From assembly GCA_021295675.1 (NCBI GenBank), contig JAGWBY010000070.1:1-10617 (forward strand): a DNA stretch of 10,617 nucleotides. Reading direction: 5' to 3'. Shown here piece by piece: positions 6,866-10,617 of this stretch. The notes under the pieces were generated by a model, which was given only the letters and a program-made list of their open reading frames with translations, was not told the DNA's origin and made no database searches. The stretch's first letter is position 1. The number at the start of each line of letters is the position of its first letter. Made by a program: the position numbers and the translations under genes. This stretch comes from Candidatus Latescibacterota bacterium (GTDB lineage: Bacteria > Latescibacterota > UBA2968 > UBA8231).

Positions 6866-7650
6866 TAGGCTTCGGCCCGCTTTTCAAACAGCCACATCCC
6901 GATCCCCATGGCTGCCAGTCCGACGAAGACCGAGTACCCGAGGAACATAAAACTGAGCTTGATAGACTCTGGGTCTAGTCCTATCGGCTCGTTGGAATCG
7001 CGGTCGAACCAGAGTACCTCGTGTGCGCCGGGCAAGTCGAGCACATCGGGAAGGGTGCTAAAGTAGAAGTACAACACGCCTAAGACGAAGGCGGTAGAAG
7101 CGAGGCCAGTAAAGCGCCGCACCACCAACTTCAGGCCGGAGGCTCCGCCGGCAATACCCAGCATCACTGCCATCGCCGATAAGTAGAACACTCCGCTGAT
7201 AATTAGGATGTCCGCTGCGATGTCGCTGAACAGGGGAATGAAATATAGTGCATGTGATGCCGTTTTCTCCGCCTCGGTTGCGAGCGCGTGCAATTTGCCG
7301 ACAACCGTGATGAAACCGGCGCTGCTCAACGCGAATAAGACGATGCCGAGTGTCGCCACGGCCGCAGCCTTGGCCGCAAAAATTTGCGCGCGCGATACCG
7401 GCAGGGAGAGGAGCAGATAATGGGTCTGTCCTTTTACCTCTTGGGCGAACGAGTGGCTGAGCACAAAGGGCAGGATCAGTAAAAACGCATAGGGCACCAA
7501 ACTCCACAGGGCGTGAAGCGAGGGGACCTGTCCGTCGTCGAACGACAGCACCGCAACGAGTTCGAGAAAGACCGTCACCAACGGCAGCAAGACGAACAGG
7601 GTGCGGTTGTCCTTTATTTCCTTTATATACAGCGTCTTCCAAGTATTCAC
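6865..7650 (-). CDS. ABC-2 type transporter permease subunit
   Basis: A 261-residue integral membrane protein with six predicted membrane segments at about 18-36, 46-66, 92-115, 142-168, 180-200 and 233-254. The short cytoplasmic N-terminus (TLYIKEIKDNRTLF) and the EVKGQTHYLLLSLPVSRAQIFAAK segment (71-94) form the cytoplasmic loop after segment two that is typical of ABC-2 export permeases. This architecture matches single-permease transporters such as those in GntR/YtrA-controlled operons and drug or lantibiotic exporters. The start is a GTG at 7650-7648 that overlaps the ATPase stop by four bases (GTGA) and has a perfect AGGAGG (7663-7658) seven nt upstream, so translation is coupled to the ATPase. 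The substrate is unknown. Its stop codon abuts the palindrome at 6830-6865. Confidence 0.87.
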   Translation of the reverse strand: MNTWKTLYIKEIKDNRTLFVLLPLVTVFLELVAVLSFDDGQVPSLHALWSLVPYAFLLILPFVLSHSFAQEVKGQTHYLLLSLPVSRAQIFAAKAAAVATLGIVLFALSSAGFITVVGKLHALATEAEKTASHALYFIPLFSDIAADILIISGVFYLSAMAVMLGIAGGASGLKLVVRRFTGLASTAFVLGVLYFYFSTLPDVLDLPGAHEVLWFDRDSNEPIGLDPESIKLSFMFLGYSVFVGLAAMGIGMWLFEKRAEA

Positions 7651-8318
7651 GATACCACCTCCTCGAAAATGTCGCTGAGCGACTGGCCGCGATTTTGCCG
7701 CAATTCTTCAATGTTGCCGCTGACTGCGATCTCGCCGTGGCGCAGGAAGGCGACCTCTTCTATCAGCTCTTCCACCTCGCTGACGAGATGGGTCGATATC
7801 ATGATCGTCTGCTCGCCGACGCGAAACTCGCTCAGCAAGGTCTCCAAGATGCGCCGACGCGACGGCGGGTCGATCCGTCCCAGCGGCTCGTCCATGAGCA
7901 CCAGTTCGCTTGGCCACGAAAAGGCGGACACTACCTTCAGCCGCGCCCGCTGACCATCGGACAGAGTGCCGATTTTCCGGTGGCTATCGACGTTCATCAA
8001 GCCGAGCAGCTCGTGGGATTTGTCCATGTCCCAGCCCGGAAAGAACTCGGCTAGGAATTCGAGTTGCTCGCTGACGCCCATCCAGTCGTAAAACGGATTG
8101 ACCTCGGGCAGGTACGAAGTGATGCGGCGCGTTTGAATGCCGACCGGCTGACCCGAGACGCTGGCACTGCCTTCGCTGGCATGGGCGACGCCGGCGAGGA
8201 TTTTGAACAGCGTGCTTTTGCCGCTGCCGTTTTCGCCGAGGATGCCCATTACCCGGCCTTTTTCGACGGTTAGGGAGATGCCTCCCAAGGCCGTCACGCC
8301 GGAGTATCGCTTCCACAG
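7647..8318 (-). CDS. ABC transporter ATP-binding protein (start unusual: CTG at 8318, or GTG at 8297)
   Basis: A nucleotide-binding subunit of 223 residues from CTG 8318, or 216 from GTG 8297. In the longer numbering it has Walker A GENGSGKST (28-36), a Q-loop with Glu in YLPEVNPFYDW (E72, frequent in this ABC-2 subfamily), signature LSDGQ (119-123), Walker B LVLMDEP (D143/E144) and the switch His in STHLVSEVEE (H177). It powers the overlapping permease. The start is a problem. The frame encodes the conserved N-terminal NLWKRYSGVTALGG, but a TGA (8324-8322) sits directly before the Asn codon, and no ATG, GTG or TTG covers that segment. A CTG at 8318-8316 lies six nt after a perfect AGGAGG (8330-8325) and is the best start in the sequence as given, although the usual first beta-strand (about 6-8 residues) would be missing. 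GTG 8297 would remove most of the conserved segment. An indel at the junction is an alternative. Confidence 0.85.
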   Translation of the reverse strand: MWKRYSGVTALGGISLTVEKGRVMGILGENGSGKSTLFKILAGVAHASEGSASVSGQPVGIQTRRITSYLPEVNPFYDWMGVSEQLEFLAEFFPGWDMDKSHELLGLMNVDSHRKIGTLSDGQRARLKVVSAFSWPSELVLMDEPLGRIDPPSRRRILETLLSEFRVGEQTIMISTHLVSEVEELIEEVAFLRHGEIAVSGNIEELRQNRGQSLSDIFEEVVS

Positions 8319-8685
8319 GTTTCACCTCCTCTAAAATTTCGCGCAGCAGGTCGTCGATTTGGTCGGGGGAGAGCGCTAGGTCGCGGATCTCGGCGACAAA
8401 GCGGTCGCGCGCAGCCCCGGCTAGGGCGCGGCGCTCGCTGTCGATGCGTTTGGCGCTCTTGGTTATCGACGATCCCTCGCCGCGTCGCGTGGTTATGAAT
8501 CCTTCGCGCTCCAATTCCATGTAGGCTCTGGACATGGTATTGGGATTGACGCCCATCTCCTTGGCCATTTCCCGCACCGACGGTAAGGGGCCGCCGGCCT
8601 GATAGATCCCTTGGACGGTGCGCTTTTTGACCGCCTCGATGATCTGCAAATAGATGGGGCGGGTGGGATCAAAATCGAGCGGCAT
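7984..8685 (-). CDS. GntR-family (YtrA subfamily) transcriptional regulator; reading frame runs on abnormally into the ATPase gene
   Basis: The N-terminal 120 residues are a full YtrA-type regulator. A winged helix-turn-helix spans about 10-76 (PIYLQIIEAVKKRTVQG, LPSVREMAKEMGVNPNTMSR, then ELEREGFITTRRGEGS), followed by a short helical dimerisation tail (83-120, ending DDLLREILEE). Such proteins are about 115-130 residues long and repress linked ABC-transporter operons. Here the frame has no stop at the expected place. It continues for 112 more residues in a different frame across the ATPase gene, giving an Arg/Lys/Gln-rich tail that looks like out-of-frame translation. The believable regulator is therefore about 8685-8323. 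In another frame a TAG (8333-8331) lies beside a TTTT run, so one base fewer there would end the protein at residue 117. The start at 8685 has AAGGAG (8698-8693) seven nt upstream. Confidence 0.8.
   Translation of the reverse strand: MPLDFDPTRPIYLQIIEAVKKRTVQGIYQAGGPLPSVREMAKEMGVNPNTMSRAYMELEREGFITTRRGEGSSITKSAKRIDSERRALAGAARDRFVAEIRDLALSPDQIDDLLREILEEVKPVEAILRRDGLGRHLPNRRKRPGNGHPRRKRQRQKHAVQNPRRRRPCQRRQCQRLGSAGRHSNAPHHFVPARGQSVLRLDGRQRATRIPSRVLSGLGHGQIPRAARLDERR
8318..8330 (-). promoter_or_regulatory. Ribosome-binding site and CTG start of the ABC ATPase gene
   Basis: AGGAGG (8330-8325) is followed after six nt by a CTG codon (8318-8316) in the ATPase frame. This perfect spacing, with no standard start codon in that frame until GTG 8297, is the reason for proposing an unusual CTG start. 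The TGA of the same frame overlaps the end of the site (8324-8322). Confidence 0.5.
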
Positions 8686-8723
8686 CTTCGCACTCCTTTC
8701 TGGTTGTGGGTCTCATTTTTGTC

Positions 8724-8766
8724 CTATTGTAACAGTGTTCTATCTACATAATACACTATTGTTATA
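8724..8766. promoter_or_regulatory. Operator-like repeats over the operon promoter (probable autoregulation site)
   Basis: AGTGT (8734-8738) and ACACT (8753-8757) form an inverted repeat with a 14-bp spacer that overlaps the -10 hexamer. CTATTGT also occurs twice in direct orientation, at 8724-8730 and 8756-8762, 32 bp apart (about three helical turns). A dimeric GntR/YtrA regulator binding here would block polymerase, which fits autoregulation by the first gene. Binding is inferred from position and symmetry only. Confidence 0.45.
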
Positions 8767-8776
8767 GAGAAGTCAA
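8748..8776 (-). promoter_or_regulatory. sigma70-type promoter of the regulator/ABC transporter operon
   Basis: On the minus strand TTGACT (8776-8771) and TATTAT (8753-8748) are separated by exactly 17 bp, each one mismatch from consensus. Transcription would start near 8741, giving a leader of about 55 nt before the regulator start at 8685. This is the best promoter in the window. Confidence 0.7.
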
Positions 8777-8787
8777 GATTTTTTTAA

Positions 8788-8817
8788 GGGCGACTTCCCG
8801 CGCTCGGCGGGCGACTT
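8788..8817. repeat. Short direct repeats flanking a small GC hairpin
   Basis: GGGCGACTT occurs at 8788-8796 and again at 8809-8817. Between and overlapping them CCCGC (8797-8801) can pair with GCGGG (8807-8811) around a 5-nt loop. It lies in the 175-nt gap between the regulator and the PLP-enzyme gene. The only nearby T-run (8779-8785) is on the wrong side for a terminator of the minus-strand gene at 8861. Confidence 0.4.
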
Positions 8818-8860
8818 TACAACTTGTTATTTATTCTGGATTTGCGGGGATGAAACTGAT

Positions 8861-10006
8861 TCACTCGCCATTCGCTAACAACTCGCCGATGGGTTGGGCC
8901 GCCTTCAGGCCGTGACCCGAAAGCACGGCCACAATCCGCTGACCCGGCTGCACCAGACCGGCGGCCTGGGCTTGAAGCAGACCGTCCCATATCACGGCCG
9001 AAGTGGGCTCCACGCAGAAACCGGCCCGGCCCAACTGGCGCAGGCCCCGGATTATGGCCTCTTCGGAGACGGCGACTACGGAACCCTCTGACTGGCGCAA
9101 GGCGTTGATGACTTCGCGGTCTCTAACTGGGCGGGGTAGGGCAATGCCCTCGGCCCGGGTGGGGCGCGGAGAAGCGGCGGGGGCGACCACGTCCAAGCCG
9201 GCGTGGAAGGCTTGGTACAACGGCGAGACGTGTTCGGCTTGGACGGCAATGAGGCGCGGCAGGTGGTTGATCAGCCCGGCCCGTTGCAAATCGACAAAGC
9301 CGCGGTACAGGCCGAGTAAGATGCTGCCAGCTCCCACTGGACAGATTACTGCGTCAGGCGCAGTCCAGTCGAGTTGCTCGGCTAGTTCAAAGGTTAGGGT
9401 TTTGAGACCTTCTATAAAGAGTGGGTGCCACAGGTGCGAGGCGTACACGGCTCCAGTGCGGTCAATGTACTCGAGCAGAGCTTCGGTGGCTTGGGGACGC
9501 GGTCCTTCTACTGGAATCAGTTCAGCACCGTACAGGCGAATCTGCACCAGTTTGCCCACAGAGGCCGAAGCTGGACAAAAAACTTTTAGGCGCACCTTGG
9601 CGCGGGCTGCATACGCAGCTAAGGCGGCCCCGGCGTTGCCCGAGGAGTCCTCTACTGCTTCCTCTATGCCCAAGGCGTGCAAATAGCTCATGAGCAGGGC
9701 GGCCCCGCGATCCTTGTACGAGCCGGTGGGCAGGGTGTGGTCGCATTTGGCCAGGACCGTCATGCCCTCCAGATCAAAGGGGATCAGGGGAGTGCGGGCC
9801 TCGCCCAGCGAAACGGGGTCGCCCGCCGGGGGTAGGGCTTCGCGGAAGCGCCACATGTCGGCGGGGCGGGCGGCGATCTGGTCGAGGGGGAAGGTCGGGG
9901 TGGGGTACTGGCATTCGAGGGGTGCGTCGCAGGCGAGGCAGCGGTAGGGAGCCGGGGCTTGGGGATAGGGGGCCTGGCAGGCGAAGCAGTGGAAGGTGAG
10001 GGGCAT
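8861..10006 (-). CDS. Threonine-synthase-like PLP-dependent enzyme (fold type II)
   Basis: A 381-residue enzyme resembling threonine synthases, which convert O-phosphohomoserine to threonine in the cytosol. A rubredoxin-like zinc ribbon (C7, C10, C23, C26) opens the protein, as in ThrC of many bacteria and archaea. GEARTPLIP (68-76) precedes the PLP-lysine motif PTGSYKDRG (93-101, K98). The substrate loop is SSGNAGAALAAYAAR (121-135), the phosphate-binding loop is PVGAGSILLG (223-232), and a terminal SGHGLK (363-368) is typical of threonine synthase. Changes from the common form are Tyr for Phe in SFKDRG and PVGAGS where PVGNGG is usual. A related fold-type-II lyase or a threonine-synthase paralogue therefore remains possible, and no other threonine-pathway gene is adjacent. 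No Shine-Dalgarno sequence precedes the ATG at 10006. The gene appears to be transcribed alone. Confidence 0.82.
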   Translation of the reverse strand: MPLTFHCFACQAPYPQAPAPYRCLACDAPLECQYPTPTFPLDQIAARPADMWRFREALPPAGDPVSLGEARTPLIPFDLEGMTVLAKCDHTLPTGSYKDRGAALLMSYLHALGIEEAVEDSSGNAGAALAAYAARAKVRLKVFCPASASVGKLVQIRLYGAELIPVEGPRPQATEALLEYIDRTGAVYASHLWHPLFIEGLKTLTFELAEQLDWTAPDAVICPVGAGSILLGLYRGFVDLQRAGLINHLPRLIAVQAEHVSPLYQAFHAGLDVVAPAASPRPTRAEGIALPRPVRDREVINALRQSEGSVVAVSEEAIIRGLRQLGRAGFCVEPTSAVIWDGLLQAQAAGLVQPGQRIVAVLSGHGLKAAQPIGELLANGE

Positions 10007-10141
10007 GGGTGAATTGGGGATTGGCGTGTGTGCTGCCGCGACTATCGGTTCTAAGCGGCTAGGATTACTTTAAAATTTACGCCTTTTCACAATAATAATC
10101 ACGTGATGTTTTAGTAAAATTATTACTTGGAGGACATACCG
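10007..10141. other. AT-rich divergent intergenic region with a perfect 10-bp palindrome
   Basis: This 135-nt gap separates the PLP-enzyme gene from the right-edge gene. It holds ATCACGTGAT (10098-10107), a perfect palindrome that could be an operator. A wider inverted repeat, TAATAAT (10093-10099) with ATTATTA (10119-10125), lies just before the ribosome-binding site of the right-hand gene and could also fold in its leader. TAAAAT (10071-10076) resembles a -10 box but has no good -35 partner. Confidence 0.4.
10129..10133 (+). promoter_or_regulatory. Ribosome-binding site of the right-edge gene
   Basis: GGAGG ends 8 nt before the ATG at 10142 and is the main support for that start. Confidence 0.65.
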
Positions 10142-10617
10142 ATGGCCGCCGACGCGCAAGACCTTGAACCCACTTGGGCCCACCGCACCGACGATGTTGA
10201 CACCAAGGTCGAGATTCTGCGGCGGGCGCTGCACACAGGGAACCACGAGCTGGCTCTCAAGGACACCATCGCCAACGAGCGCATGCTGCATGCAGACCCG
10301 GGACCTATCGATCTGCCCGCCACCGGGTGGCACCTGACAGAGCAACTACCTAAGCCCTGGTCCCGATGGGCCGACGGTTGGGAGTTGTGCCAGACTGTGC
10401 GGCTCAGCGAGCCTATTGGCCAGGCGCGGCAGTCCGAGCCGCTGGACCTCCTCGTGGCAATGCCCGCGGAAAGGGTGGCCGCACCGGAACGCGAATTGCG
10501 CGTCGCCCGGCTCGACAGCGGTCGGCCGTGCGAGGTTTGCAGCCAAGTCTATGGCGCGGTCCGTCGCGGTCCATACTGGCTCGCCCACTTGGTCTTCGAG
10601 GCCGATGTCCCCGCCGC
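10142..10617 (+). CDS. Unrecognised protein, 5' part only (runs off the right edge)
   Basis: An open frame of 158 complete codons with no stop, starting MAADAQDLEPTW after a good ribosome-binding site. I see no signal peptide or membrane segment. The first 50 residues look helical and polar (VEILRRALHTGNHELALKDT, 23-42). From about 60 the chain looks beta-rich, with LDLLVAMPAERVAAPERELR (101-120) and then an RLDSGRPCEVCSQVYG segment and HLVFEADVP near the break. That last pattern weakly recalls beta-sandwich regions of alpha-mannosidase-like or polysaccharide-active proteins, where a V-P-S-Q-V strand is followed by F-x-A-D-V-P. This is only a resemblance by eye. The competing minus-strand frames here lack ribosome-binding sites. 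The gene is divergent from the PLP-enzyme gene. Confidence 0.65.
   Translation, partial: MAADAQDLEPTWAHRTDDVDTKVEILRRALHTGNHELALKDTIANERMLHADPGPIDLPATGWHLTEQLPKPWSRWADGWELCQTVRLSEPIGQARQSEPLDLLVAMPAERVAAPERELRVARLDSGRPCEVCSQVYGAVRRGPYWLAHLVFEADVPA

Noticed and set aside
5883..6887. Minus-strand and alternative plus-strand frames across PhyH-2
   Set aside because: They overlie a gene with intact catalytic motifs; their length follows from high GC content.
7984..8322. Arg/Lys/Gln-rich tail of the regulator frame as a possible new domain
   Set aside because: It is read out of frame over the Walker A region of the ATPase gene, which explains its composition; there is no sign of independent conservation.
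8779..8817. Intrinsic terminator for the PLP-enzyme gene
   Set aside because: The hairpin stem is only 5 bp, and the T-run lies on the plus strand upstream of it, the wrong side for minus-strand transcription.

Overview
The window reads as a piece of a moderately GC-rich chromosome from an uncultured environmental bacterium. Two divergent phytanoyl-CoA dioxygenase (PhyH) family oxygenases, a large secreted discoidin-like protein with a C-terminal LTPNGDGTND / FlgD-Ig-like module, and short palindromic repeats that run into coding sequence together suggest a lineage such as Latescibacterota, Poribacteria or a relative. That placement is inference from gene content only. Strong Shine-Dalgarno sequences precede most genes.

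Layout, left to right. Positions 1-16 hold the first codons of a minus-strand gene that leaves the window. A plus-strand pair follows: an Eis-like GNAT acetyltransferase (110-1294) and, 31 nt later, PhyH oxygenase 1 (1326-2075). Converging on it is a 793-residue secreted discoidin-like protein (2122-4503, minus). A divergent AT-rich gap with one candidate promoter for each direction (4504-4725) leads to a DUF4143-type AAA+ ATPase (4726-5889, plus), followed after 23 nt by PhyH oxygenase 2 (5913-6830, plus). The last codons of that gene lie in a tandem 40/41-bp repeat, and the second copy forms a long hairpin filling the convergent gap.

On the minus strand, transcribed from 8.7 kb towards 6.9 kb, is a three-gene operon of the YtrA/ABC type: GntR-family regulator, ABC ATPase and six-segment ABC-2 permease. 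It has a clear promoter with an operator-like inverted repeat. The regulator/ATPase junction is out of order: the regulator frame has no stop where it should end, and the ATPase frame has a stop just before its conserved N-terminal segment and no ordinary start codon there. Next come a threonine-synthase-like PLP enzyme (8861-10006, minus), an AT-rich divergent gap with a 10-bp palindrome, and the start of an unrecognised plus-strand gene (10142 to the right edge) with a strong ribosome-binding site.

No RNA genes, CRISPR arrays, insertion sequences or attachment sites were seen, and no gene-free stretch exceeds 300 bases. I found no convincing new multi-gene system. The best leads are the regulator/ATPase junction and the palindromic repeat that supplies the end of an oxygenase gene.
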